From the NCBI GenBank assembly GCA_946807835.1, contig OX327683.1, forward strand, positions 2,237,001-2,301,000: DNA of 64,000 nucleotides, in the 5' to 3' direction. The position numbers and the translations under genes were made by a program. The DNA is from Ailanthus altissimus (Eukaryota; Streptophyta; Magnoliopsida; Sapindales; Simaroubaceae). Shown here piece by piece: positions 13,001 through 24,400 of the stretch (position 1 is its first letter; every line of letters begins with the position of its first letter). Below the pieces are notes generated by a model that made no database searches, had not been told where the DNA came from, and worked only from the letters and a program-made list of their open reading frames with translations.

Positions 13001-13554
13001 AGGTTTCCAGAGTTATGTTACATATATTCAACTTGATAATAGATTTTATGATAGTTTACGCTTTCAGACTTTCAGATACCCAGTATTATGATATAATTTT
13101 AGTTTTAGCACAAATTTTTATGACAACTTATATTTCAGTACAAGTTTATTGACTACTCAGTATACAGCTTCATGATTATTCTATCTTACAGATTTATACA
13201 CGTACAATATATATAAAATATATAATATTTTTAGATTATTTTCACTTACTGAGTCATAAGCTCACCATTATTTTTTTTCTTCTATTTTTTCTCAAGTTAT
13301 CACAGGAATTCGTGTAATGTGATACTGCCATTACATTTTAAGGTTGGCTCACGACACGCATAACTACTTAAGTGTTTCAGTCTGTATATTTGTATATCTT
13401 TTTATATATTAAAGTACACGTGTACACCTTTTGTTGAGACAAGTAGTTTCGTTGTACTATATATATGAGTAAAGAATATGTTAGTCCCACGTTATCACAG
13501 AATTTACCTCGATTCTCGAGGACAGCTCGGGTTGATCCTGTCAGAAACTCTCCT
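12005..13554 (-). mobile_element. Unclassified 1.55-kb insertion in psi-WAK1 exon 1
   Basis: Exon 1 homology stops at 12004 and resumes at 13555, with about 15 bp of the target missing. Read on the minus strand the insert starts near TGATCATGAGGAG and ends GTTTCA. With its GACTCAGTAAGTG-like sequence and lack of coding capacity, this suits a solo LTR, but I see no clear target duplication. It holds TA repeats, a long purine tract and a short GC-richer stretch near 12835-12915. The same insert is at 46494-48085. Class is uncertain; that it is an insertion is clear. Confidence 0.6.
12200..12400 (+). repeat. Low-complexity purine (A/G) tract
   Basis: About 200 bases are almost entirely A and G on the plus strand. 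The stretch is an open frame of lysine and glutamate codons only because it contains almost no T. Block 2 has the same tract, with different internal spacing, at 46680-46880. Confidence 0.9.
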
Positions 13555-13995
13555 CATGATCAGTCATAAAAGCTATCGTATGTCATCCGTAAGCTGTGAG
13601 TTTATTTTTTGTGTGAGAAAACCTGAATGGTCTGCCTCCTAATCTGATAAAAACATCTGAACTCCCGGTGATGTTTCCGAAACCATCATAGAGTCTGTTT
13701 GCTGTCAGGATGCCGCCGGTTATGGTGCCATCTCAAGTGATATATTGAGAACCTGTATATTCTCTCCAAACATCAGTTTTGGAGGAGTGTAACTATGATT
13801 GCATGTTAGATTGAAAGATTTATTCATTGCACAGTGATAAGGGACAGCGACACCCCAACATGTTGCAACATCACAACCACGCTTTGCGTTCGACATAATC
13901 GAGCTATTACTTGCTGCTGCTTTTGCTTTCGCTTTTCTTATTGGCCACGATAACAGCAGCAGCATGATGATGAACAACCACCAGCACGTCGACAT
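13555..13995 (-). pseudogene. psi-WAK1 5' part of exon 1
   Basis: The ATG at 13995 opens MSTCWWLFIIMLLLLSW, a clear signal peptide, followed by SNAKRGCDVATC. An 18-bp in-frame deletion and a G-to-W change alter the CGGVAVPYPFG signature to CWGVAVPYHC. A 1-bp deletion after NISLE shifts the frame. Homology to the intact genes runs on in the new frame to about 13555. Confidence 0.88.
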
Positions 13996-14083
13996 TCTTT
14001 GTTTTTTTTCTTTTGAGAATTACAGCTATGCTATTTGGTGATGATACAGATTTGTGTGATTGAATATGCATGACTTGTCATCG

Positions 14084-14091
14084 TATTTATA
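14084..14091 (-). promoter_or_regulatory. TATA box of psi-WAK1
   Basis: TATAAATA on the minus strand, about 90 bp upstream of the ATG at 13995, at the same place as in the intact WAKs. Upstream sequence to about 15100 matches the upstream region of WAK-1. The W-box core seen in WAK-1 (TTGACT) reads CTGACT here, near 14157-14162. Confidence 0.6.
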
Positions 14092-14657
14092 ATTCTAATT
14101 AAGCAGAGAGGAGACTTGATGACTTTTGGTATTGGGGGAAGACTTATAAGGCGTCGCTGACTGAGAATCATCGGCGAACCAGCTGCAAGAAAGCCGTGTG
14201 TCCCTACTTTCAATAATTTTCCAAAAAGAAAATACAATAAACTTCACTCCACCCCCTACTATCTTTGGGAAATCATCAGTTATGTCTCCTTCTAAGGTTT
14301 CTCAAACTTTCACCTAGTCACACAAAAGTGGCTTATAATAACCAATAATTTCTTCTTTTTTATTGTTATTAAGTTTTTTAGAGTATTAGGGACAAATATG
14401 ACAAAAGAAAAAAAATGGCGCTTGTCCGCAACTTTCTAAGTTTGAGTAAAAAATAAGAAATAATGATTAGTGTTGGTAAATGAAATTTATCATTTCCAAC
14501 TAAATTTTTTTAAAAGAAAAAAAAAATCTTTTGATAGTATAAATTTCGAAGTCTTTTTATTTCTTATTATTGGGTTTTTTGTTGATGGATGTTTTGTAAA
14601 TTGACATTGGGCCTACCGAAATAATTAGAATTTGGATTAATTTTTAAGGAAAAAAGA

Positions 14658-14688
<31 letters not shown>

Positions 14689-15126
14689 AGACGTTATTTT
14701 TTCAACAATGAAAGATAAATAGAGTATTTTAAAAAAATACTTAAGGACAAAATAAATGACATCTCTTTAATTTATCATGTCATACTCAAATGGTGAGAAA
14801 TAATAATATAGTATTGTTTAATTAAATATCATTTATGTATTATTTACGATGTGTTTCACCATATAAGCATTCATTAAAGTCTTAAAGTCCTTCATGATCC
14901 TTATGTGCATTTGATAAAAGCACATTTGAACTTTATGGTGAATGAATTGTCAAAATTAGAAAATAAAATATCTCAATCTAAGAAAAGAACATAATAATTT
15001 AAAAATTGTAGACAAAAGGCCGGGGATTAAATTGGAAAACTTTTAATAGTTGAGAGTGATTTGAAAAATGAAAAATAAATTGAAAATGAATTGTTGAAAG
15101 TTAAAAAAATAAATTGAAATACAAAG

Positions 15127-15626
15127 ATGAGATCAAGCCATGAGAAAGAAGGGTTAGAATCTCAAGTTGCTAACTCTATCCTTGTAGGATGGATCAAAAT
15201 AAACACAGATGGTGCTATAAATGCTACAGATAAAAAAAGTTGATTTGGGGGTCCTTATCAAAAACCATGAGGGCAGACCAATTGCTATGGCTACTTCAAT
15301 CTGTAAGTTTAGAGGAGATGTCGGGATGGCAGAAGCAGTGAGTTTGCCATTGCAAGTGGCAGAAAATCTGGATTACCATGGTGTAGTAATTGAGCTTGAT
15401 GCTAAAAATATTGTGGATATGGTGAATGGCAATCTCAACACACTTGTAGAAATCACATGGGTGATCTATGGCATTCGAGAGAAGCTAAAGTTTAGACAAA
15501 TTTTCAAAGTGTATTACATTCCAAGATTATGTCTCTGCAGCTTATAAGCTGGCTAAGATTGCCTTACAAAGGCCTTGTACTCAAATGTGGAGAGAATATT
15601 TTCACTTTCCTCTTGATTCTTGTTGA
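15127..15626 (+). pseudogene. RNase H-like (RVT_3 type) fragment, frameshifted
   Basis: Plus-strand translation from the ATG at 15127 gives WIKINTDGAIN, then after a shift in an A-run near 15232-15240 DLGVLIKNHEGRPIAMATS, MAEAVSLPLQVAE, VVIELDAKNIVDMVN and finally LAKIALQRPCTQM...PLDSC. The D (INTD), E (MAEA) and D (LDAKN) positions match the acidic residues of plant RNase H-like domains found at the ends of LINE polyproteins and in stand-alone host genes. Only this domain is present; no reverse transcriptase precedes it. Length is about 165 codons. It is probably a retroelement or retrogene fragment, now non-functional. The block 2 copy (49950) lacks this frameshift. Confidence 0.72.
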
Positions 15627-15920
15627 GTTAAATAGAAAATCTCTTTTTAAAAAAAAAAAACTTTAAGGAGCCTTAGACTCGACCTACAAAGGTCTAAGTT
15701 CAAAGGAAAAACTATTGGAGAAAAGATTTAAAATCCTTTTAAAATATTTTTAAAGTTGTATAATTTTTATGTTGTAAATTATTAATAATAAATTACCATA
15801 ATTACATAGTATTTATAATATTTTAAATTAACAATTAAACTTATATTAAATGTGTGAGAGTTAAAATTTTTATATATTATTATTTGAGACTCTTTTATAT
15901 TAAACTATTATAGAAGTTAC

Positions 15921-18238
15921 TGTTGGGATTTATGCTTACGTGTCATCCCTTTTGTGTATAAATATTTGCTTTATGTTTATACAATTATAATTTCAATATA
16001 TCACTAATTATTTTATATACAAATATGGTAAGATGCTTGTAACGTTTTAGACATTGTATGATCTGAAAGAGTTCAGATCTGATCTAAAGGAGTTTAGATC
16101 AGAACTAAGATTTAGTAATGCTAAAATATATAAATGCTAAAAGTTAGCACTGATAAGAGTTATCAGGTTATAAGAGTTAGCAAAATCTAAAGAGTTAGAG
16201 CCTTATCTGAAATGGGACAAAGACCTAAGAATATATTAGTAATGACGTAGTTGCAATCAATTGCAAATGGTGCTAGGAAATGTTTATGCAAATATGTTCT
16301 TAAACTTAATGTTTCTGATCTATCTTCACTAATGCGGGTCTGTTAGTGAAGACCTTAATAAATATAGATCAGTGTATGTCTATATCTGGATACTCCAGAT
16401 GGTTAGTCTTAGCAGACTATGAGTTTAGTGAAAACTCGTATAGAGATATAAGTATTCAGTAAGGACTGAATATTGAACAGACTCACAAAGATCTCCAATA
16501 GACATCCCATAAAGCCTTCAATGAAGGATCTTTCGAGTTGAGTAGTATTCGTGATCCTTAGACCTGAGTGCCACGGTGGACTTGTGAGTGATCCATCATA
16601 CTTTGGTTCCACACATGTCAGATACCTTTTATGGTCTGACCGCTGAGTGTCGTTGGGTATGGTCCGATGCTCATGGAGTCCGGTGTGTACAGATATAGGA
16701 TCCATCAACTCAATTGGTGAGTAAAATATCCTGAAACTCGAAGATTGTATTTCAGAAAGTCTTATGGCCATAAGCAGACATATCCGAGATTTAATTTTAT
16801 TCTCGAAAAAATAATACCATAAAAGTGTTTACATATATTATTTATTGAAATACAAATCTAGAGATAAGTTTATGGTTGAGCACATGGAGACTTGACGGTG
16901 TTGATCCATATCTCCACTCTTCTATGATATTTATGATGGAAGGATTATACGAATATGTTATAACCTCAACTTGTATGGGCTAATGCACCATTTTGTAATA
17001 TATGTAACATGTGTGTGGGACATTGTTTACAGACGTGTGAAATAGTTTCATATGACAAATCGGGCATGGACCTAGAGAGTATCAGAATATGAAGTTTACT
17101 CGTTGTGCACTGGGGCAGCGAATTGGATTGAACAATTAATCCAACAATTTCCAGCAAAATGAAAAATGTTTCAAGATTTCTTTTATTATTTACTTGTCAA
17201 AAATTGAATGTGAAATACATTATTGGTTTACAAGAGTTGTTAACCAATAAGAAATTGACAAGTGACATAATCTTGCTCCATAAATAATTTACCATGTATT
17301 TACTTATTTACCTTACTTAGTAAATACATGTATGATAAATGTAAATATTCAAAATAGTTTTGAATTATTAATATTTTATATATTAATCAAATTATTATTA
17401 TTAATTGGAATAAGTAGCAAACACCATTTACTAATGGAGAATGCAATTGTTATTAATAATAAGGAATGTTGGCCACTTAGAAATTGTTAAATGATGCACT
17501 ATGGAAGTGGTAAAACCACTTAGCATTGTTTAAATGTCATTAACTCTTTAAAAATTGATTCAAATGGTTGAATCAAGTTGATGAATGAAAAATATGATTG
17601 ATTAATGTTTGTAATGGCAAACATAGATAAGTGGTGGTGGAGCACTAAGAGAAATCATTTTTTGCACTTAATTAAGAATTGAAAGAGTTCAATTTGTGAA
17701 ATTCAAGTGTGAAATTCGTTCTAGGAGAAAAAAGAGAGAATTGAGAGCATTTCCTAAATGTTTTTCTCAAAGTGTTGAGAGAAAATGCAAAGGCTTACCA
17801 AGGTACAACATAAAGAGTTGTAAAGAACTAAAGAAAACACTTAATTCTTCTCATCTCTTGGTAGTAATCATTAATAACACTTAAAATAATCCTTTGCTGG
17901 AAATTCAAGGCTGCCATTCTAGCCTCACAATCTCACCAAATTTAGTTGTGAACTAGAATTGTGTAAAGGAACACTTCAAGGTGAGCTCAATAAATTGAAG
18001 CTTGGAGTTCTTGAAGAATTGTAAAGCTACCTTCATAATCGGGTAGGTTATTTATTTACAATTCATTTTATATCATGCATGAAAATATATATGAGATATA
18101 TATGTGCTTGAATGATCATACATGTGATTACATGCTTGAGTTTGTTATATATATTGTATAACATGATGAATACTTCCTTTGCGTATTTAAGTTTTGAAAT
18201 TATATACATCTATACACATCATACACCATATCACAACA
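15921..18238. mobile_element. Solo LTR or non-autonomous LTR element, 2318 bp
   Basis: The element starts TGTTGGGATTT and ends CACAACA, with TGTTG/CAACA inverted termini. It is flanked by GTTAC on both sides (15916-15920 and 18239-18243), a perfect 5-bp target duplication. Block 2 has the uninterrupted site near 50720-50735, so the insertion followed the duplication. No protein domains are visible and no internal LTR pair was noticed. It is therefore most simply a solo LTR of a long-LTR family. About 330 bp near 16870-17170 are related to the remnant at 1505 and 35965. Confidence 0.85.
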
Positions 18239-18243
18239 GTTAC

Positions 18244-20257
18244 GGTGTATTAAATTATTTTATTATTATTAAAATTAATACATAGACTACCTACCACTTC
18301 TTATTAGTAAGAGTGAAGAAGAAAAAAAAGAATTAATTAAAATTATTTTATGTAAATACTATTTTAAATAAAAAAAAATTATATTGTATTTTCGAGCTAC
18401 TTTGACAATGAGTCTCCATTATTTTAAAGCTGAGAATTTTGACTATTGACACATGTCGTCCTTAGGTAAAGAAGAAGAGTGATTGGCCAACAAGAACTAC
18501 CTTGAACCCAAGAACTATATTAAATTTGAGGATAACTTATGATACATGAAGAATGTAAAAGTTGCACTATTAAGCCCATACTTCCTGAGAAATAAGGGGA
18601 CAACAACCCTTCGACATCATATCACAATTTTTTGCTTTTTTGTCCCACTCTAAAACATGGAAACAACATTGAAAGAGTAACCAACCAAAGAGCCATGCAT
18701 GTGAGTGGTAAGGTTAGTTTTCAGGGAGAAAAATCTTAAAGGCAAGAATTATCAACTAATCTCCAAAACTTCTTTCTAAGTCTAGAAATTAACTTAAACA
18801 TTAAAGAGTTATTGCTAAAATAACTATCGGCGTAGTTTAATTAAATTCTGTGGGTGTAGGTAAGTTCGTAGAAGAGACCTTGGGAGACTACTCAGTTGAA
18901 GAGGGTTTACCATTCTCATAAAGAAATTCAACTACAGACCAAGGCTCCACGACTAAGAACTCTATCAAAGAATGATAGGACTAAGGTTAACAATTATCAT
19001 TATTATTATTATTTGAAACTTAGGTCTTCATATACGACCATTATAGTGTGATACGTAATTCAATGTGGATACGGAAGGAGGGGGTGTAATTTCAAGCTGA
19101 AATGAACAAACCAATTCAATTTATAGGTTAGTTCTTAGTCAGTTCTTTTTAATTAGAATCGATTGGTTTAATTTAAAAATAAAAAAAAATAAGTTTAAAA
19201 TAAACAACAAAAAAAATTAGACAAAGATTAAACTGAACTAATTCAGTTATTCTCCTTGAAACTGACCAGTTCTACTTTTAGTGGAACATTTAAAAAATAC
19301 TTTTAGCTTATGAAAAAAACATATCAAATGGGCTTTTAGTGTGATTTACTTTGGGTAATTATAATTCTTCAATTCACACTATTATTAAATATTAAAGATC
19401 TTCGATTAAAGAAATTAAATATGGAGAAGGATGCAAAATTGTGTCTTTCATTTTATAAGACAAATAATATATACAATAATATCGTCTGTGTAAATACAAG
19501 CATTCCTATCTTGCTAAGATAGCCAAAATATACATACTCACACACACACACACACATATATATAAAAGAGAATATCATGTCTCAAATAACGGTCAACTAA
19601 TCAATTGTAATTGTAATTAAGTAATAATGCCTTAATCTTAACATGTAAGGTTTAATTTGTAAATATGTGTAATTTATTGGATGCATTTAGAAAGTTAAAG
19701 TTCTCAGACGAGAAATATCATCTATTAAATATTAACTTTTTTTTATTTGAGTAATGTTATATTTTTAAAATAATATTTTAAATTTTATATTTTAAATTGA
19801 AGTGTCAAATAATTATTATAATAAAATAGTATAAATTTTAAAATAATTAATCACACAATTTTATCATCTAATAATTATTTAATATCTTAATTTAAAATAT
19901 TATTTAAAAAATATATCATTCGTCGTTTTATTTTTATCCAAACACAAAACGCATTCGCGAAAGCATAAAGAGTAATCATACTTGAAATAAGGTATAATAG
20001 ATAAAAGAAGTGTACTTCACACTACAATTACTTTCGAGGAAAAAGCTAAAACAAATTTAACAAGATGACAAATTAGTGATAGAACAAAATTTAAATTTGA
20101 TTAGACGGGCGAAAAGTGCTTGCTTTTAGTTGAATTTTTTTAATTACAATTAAGTGCTAACTTTTTGTTGAGTCGCATACTAAATGATAAGTGATGTCAC
20201 TTACCAATTATTTATTATACATAATTATAAATAAAACATAGATACTGGTGTTGGATG
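18244..20257. other. Non-coding 3' flank of WAK-1
   Basis: AT-rich sequence without a convincing gene. It includes a CA dinucleotide repeat near 19540-19556, then AT-rich sequence running into the WAK-1 stop codon. About 430 bp (18890-19318) is absent from block 2. Position 19423-19431 is the empty site for the Copia found in block 2 at 51474. The WAK-1 3' untranslated region and polyadenylation site should lie just below 20258 but I cannot place them. Confidence 0.6.
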
Positions 20258-21426
20258 TCACAAACTGTAGCTGTAGTTCTCCATATCGAATGATATCGCA
20301 GTATGAGTCTCAGCTGGTGGTTTGAAAATCGCAGACCCCATTGGATGTTCATTGATAATGTAATTTGATGATTCACCCAACAAATGCTCAGTCTCTTCAC
20401 TGTTCTTCTGAGCCCATAAATGTTCGTGCAACTCCTTCAGCTTGCCAAGCTCATCAGAAACATCCTTTATGCGTGGCCTCTTAATGCCGCTACTACTTAA
20501 GCACTTCATTGCAAGCTCGGCCACAATTTCAATCTCCTCTTTCTCATCTGGATCAAATTTAAAGCGTAAAATGTCTAACAGGGTATTGTTTTCGATCGAA
20601 GAGAGAAAATATTGAATGATGTTAATCTTCTCCTTGGATGTGATCATCCGAGAGCCAGGCTTCACTCCTGTCAACAATTCAACGAGCACTACCCCGAAGC
20701 TGTACACATCACTCTTCTCTGTTAAATTGCCTGTCATCAGATATTCAGGATCTAAGTATCCGAAAGTGCCCTGGATGTTCTTGGCCATGGCAGTTTGATC
20801 AGGCGACATCAGCACCGAAGCTCCAAAATCGGCCACTTTTACTGTGTATTCGTCATCCAAGAGTATGTTAGCGGATTTCAAATCTCCATGAATGATTGGA
20901 GGGCTTGCTAAAGAATGGAAATAGTTAAGCGCTAGAGTAGTCTCCGCCGCAATCCTCACGCAATTTCTCCAAGTTCTAAGAACCTGTGAACTCTTGTCAT
21001 GGATATGATGAGATAGAGTTCCATTGGAAACAAACTCATAAACCAATAATGGCACTTTGGTCTGCAAACACAACCCTAAAATCTTAACCACATTCTTATG
21101 GTTCATCTGTGAAACAATACGAATTTCTTGTTGAAATTCCTCTGTAATCCGAATATTGTCTGCCACCTTAGGCTTCTTTACTGCGACTTGGGTGTTATCA
21201 GGCAAAACACCTTTGTAAACAGAACCAAAACCACCTTCACCGAGAAACTGGCTACTGTCATGATTTTTAGTAGCTTTTGCCAGCTCTGCCTCAGTAAAAA
21301 TTCTCACTCGCTGGCTCTTTAATAACATACCCCCATTTCTTAGAAAGTTTCTCTCCCTCCTTTGTTGCTGGCATGCAATGGAAATCAGAACTCCGATAAT
21401 CACATTGAATATAACTGCTCCAATGA
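20258..21426 (-). CDS. WAK-1 exon 3: membrane helix and kinase domain
   Basis: Starts after an AG acceptor at 21428-21427. VIGAVIFNVIIGVLISIAC forms the membrane helix, followed by a basic stop-transfer (QQQRRERNF). The kinase domain is complete: GEGGFGSVYKG, VAVKK, HGDLKSANILLDD, ADFGAS, GTFGYLDPEY, SDVYSFGVVLVELLTG and the KRP arginine. A tail of about 55 residues follows. HGD replaces HRD, but the catalytic Asp533, Lys535 and Asn538 and the DFG aspartate remain, so activity is expected without RD-type activation-loop control. Confidence 0.94.
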
Positions 21427-24400
21427 CTGCATATGTAAAGAATGAAAAGTTAGAATGGTAAAAGAACCAGTATCAATCGTCATTCAAATATTACTATGGC
21501 CAGAACAAAACTTTGAATGATTATTATTGGGAGACCAAAAGTCAAAAGGTTGACAGATTAAAGATAAAATTCAAATCTTAAATGGGTTGAAATTTGTGGA
21601 ATTTGTGATCCAAAATCATGTTTATGATATTGGTAATGTTTGGAACAAATTCGGGAATATGTCGGAATTATTTTAGAGTTGGAAGCATGTGTGGAAGATG
21701 TGGAATTCTAATGGAACAGTTGAAAAATTACAGAAGAAAACAGGAAAAAATTCCCAGGTGTGGGCGCTGCAGCATTGCAAGCGCTGGCAGAAGCATTGGT
21801 TCCAGAATGTCAATGTTGCGGCGCTGCACTGTTCACTATTCAATGCCGCAGTGCTGGATCTCAATGCCGCGGCATTGCACTGTTCACTATTCACTGTTCA
21901 CAATATGAAAATTCTGAATTTAGGCTTTTCCTTTCTCTTTTTTGGGTATTTTAGACTTCATATAAATACCCCATTATGCCTAGGGTTAAATTAGAAGATG
22001 AGAAACACTCTCAAAACCCTAGAGCTCCAAAATTCATTTGTATCATTCCTTGATCTTGTAAGATCAATTCTCTTGTAATCAAACAAAGAATAAGAGAGAC
22101 TTGGATCCTTGATCCACCGTGGATGTAAGAAATTTGTTGAACCACGTATTTTGTGTCTTGGTATGGTATATTTCTACTTTTCTCTATTGTCAATACTTAG
22201 CTCTTCAATTTAGCTTGTTGTTCTTGCTTGGATTGTTTTTCCTACTTCATTGCTTGTAATCTCTACGTATTCCGCTGAGTGTTAAACTCTACAAATTGGT
22301 ATCAGAGCTGTTATTGGCTGTCTAAGTTTGTTTTTGTTGAACATGGCACCTCATAAGCATGAAGTAGAGAAATTTACAAGGTATAATGATTTCAACTTAT
22401 GGAAACTTAAGATGATGGCTTTGTTAGAGACTCAAGGACTAGAATCAGCCCTTGAGGAACCCTCTAGTACTAGTGATAAGTCTTCAACATCTATGTTAGA
22501 CATGGATCTTGAAACCATTAATAGAAAAGCCCGGAGTGAAATTATCTTGAGTTTGGGTGATGAAGTTTTGAGGGAAGTGGGTACAGAAAAATCAGCATTT
22601 GGTTTGTGGAAAAGACTTCATGAGTTATATATGACTAAGTCTCTTGCAAACCGGTTGTATCTTAAGAAGAATTTGTTTGGGTTGTCTTTGGTTGAGGGTG
22701 GTTCACTAAATGAACACATTGATTCCTTCAACAAGGCTGTCATTAATTTGGAGACGGTTGATGTCAAAATCAGTGACGAAGACAAAGCAATTCTGTTATT
22801 GAGTTCACTTCCAAAAAGCTATGAACATTTTGTTGATACTCTTTTATATGGAAGAGAGTCATTGACAATGAAGGATGTTAGAGCAGCCTTAAACTCAAAA
22901 GTGTTAGTTAAGAAGTCAGAACAACAACAACAAAATTCTGCAGCTGTACTTGTTGCGAGGGGGAGAGCTGAGAGTAGAGAATCTAAAGTGAGAAATTCTT
23001 CAAGATCAAAATCGATGGGCAGATCCAAGAAGTGTTACTTCTGCAAGAAAGAAGGTTATTTCAGAAGGGATTGTCCGGAAAGGAAAGCTAAGTATCAAGG
23101 GAAGAGACCTGAAGCAGATGCAGCTATAGTCTATGAAGAAGATTATGAAGTTGCAGAAACATTAGTTGCTTCGAATGGGCAGAACACCGGTGAGTGGATT
23201 CTTGACTCCGGATGTACTTTCTATATGTGTCCTAATAAAGCTTTGTTCACTAGCTATCAGTCCATTAATGGTTGTAAAGTATTAATGGGTAACAATATGG
23301 CTTGTCAAGTCATTGAGATGAGTAATATTAGGATGAAACTACATGATGGAAGTGTGAGAGATTTGTTAGATGTGAGGCATGTACCTGATCTTAAAAGAAA
23401 TTTAATTTCTTTAGGCATGCTTGATCAATCCGGTTGCACATTCAAGGGTGAGAGTGGTACATTGAAAGTGATTAAGGGTTCAATGGTTATAATGAAAGGT
23501 GAGTGTAAACACGGGTTGTATGTGTTGAGTGGAGAGGCTTTCATTGGTTCTGCATATTTCTCTGTTGATAATGAGAATATGCAAACCAAGTTATGGCATT
23601 TAAGGAGAGTTATTCGACCACCGAGCAGGTATGCACATGCTGATTTGATAGCTTATGCATTTAACACTGCTTACACTATAGAATATGATGAACCTAAATC
23701 ATATGCTGAAGCTATTAAGAGTGTAAATTGTGTTAAATGGCAACAAGCTATGGAAGAAGAGATCACTTCTCTTAATAAGAATCATACCTGAAAATTGTTG
23801 GTGAAACCAAAGAACAAGAGGTTAGTTGGCTGTAAATGGGTTTACAAGGTTAAGGAGGGGGTTCTGGGTGTTGAGCCTACAAAGTTCAAGGCTAGACTTG
23901 TTGCACAGGGCTTCACACAAAAAGAAGGGGTTGATTTCTATGAAATCTTTTCTCCTGTTGTAAAACACTCATCAATTCGCATTTTATTATCCATGTGTGT
24001 AAATCTGAATTTACATCTTGAACAAATGGATGTAAAGACAGCTTTCCTTCATGGTGAACTTGAACAAGAGCTATACATGGCACAACCGAAAGATTTTGAA
24101 GAACCAGGCAAAGAAGATTATGCTTGTTTGTTAAAGAAGTCTTTATATGGGCTGAAGCAATCTCCAAGACAATGGTATAGGATATTTGATGATTTTATGC
24201 TGCATTGTGGCTTCACAAGGAGCAAGTATGATGGATGTGTGTACTTCAAAGCATTGAATAACAGTAAGCGTATGTATCTCCTTCTACATGTTGATGATAT
24301 GTTAATTGCATGTGAGGATATGAAAAAGATACATAAGCTGAAAAATCAGTTGGGTGGTAAGTTTGAAATGAAAGATTTGGAGTCTGCCAAAAGAATTTTG

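Larger units (their letters stand above)
4905..13995 (-). pseudogene. Wall-associated kinase pseudogene 1 (psi-WAK1)
   Basis: This is a broken WAK paralogue on the minus strand. Exon 1 starts at 13995 with a good signal peptide and the CDVATC WAK start, then reads into a 1-bp frameshift near 13730. It is cut by an insertion at 12005-13554, resumes at 12004-11612 (cysteine-rich and EGF-like part), is cut again by a Copia (11611-6179), and ends at 6178-6143 with YDRNPYQGCEG and a GT donor. Exon 2, a calcium-binding EGF, is at 5041-4905. Further lesions are an in-frame TAG in exon 1 (C*TPLPK, intact genes CQTPLPK), a TAG in exon 2, and an 18-bp deletion that removes PFGI-type residues. No kinase exon exists downstream: at about 4080 intron sequence gives way to a retroelement. 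It cannot make a receptor. Confidence 0.9.

Noticed and set aside
16409..16771. 120-codon minus-strand frame in the 2.3-kb LTR
   Set aside because: No recognisable domain, inside an LTR with clear ends, and no counterpart in the related LTR at 1505. Treated as chance.
22011..22193. 60-codon minus-strand frame in the Copia-B LTR, repeated at 25746-25928
   Set aside because: It lies entirely in LTR non-coding sequence and is copied simply because the LTR is copied.
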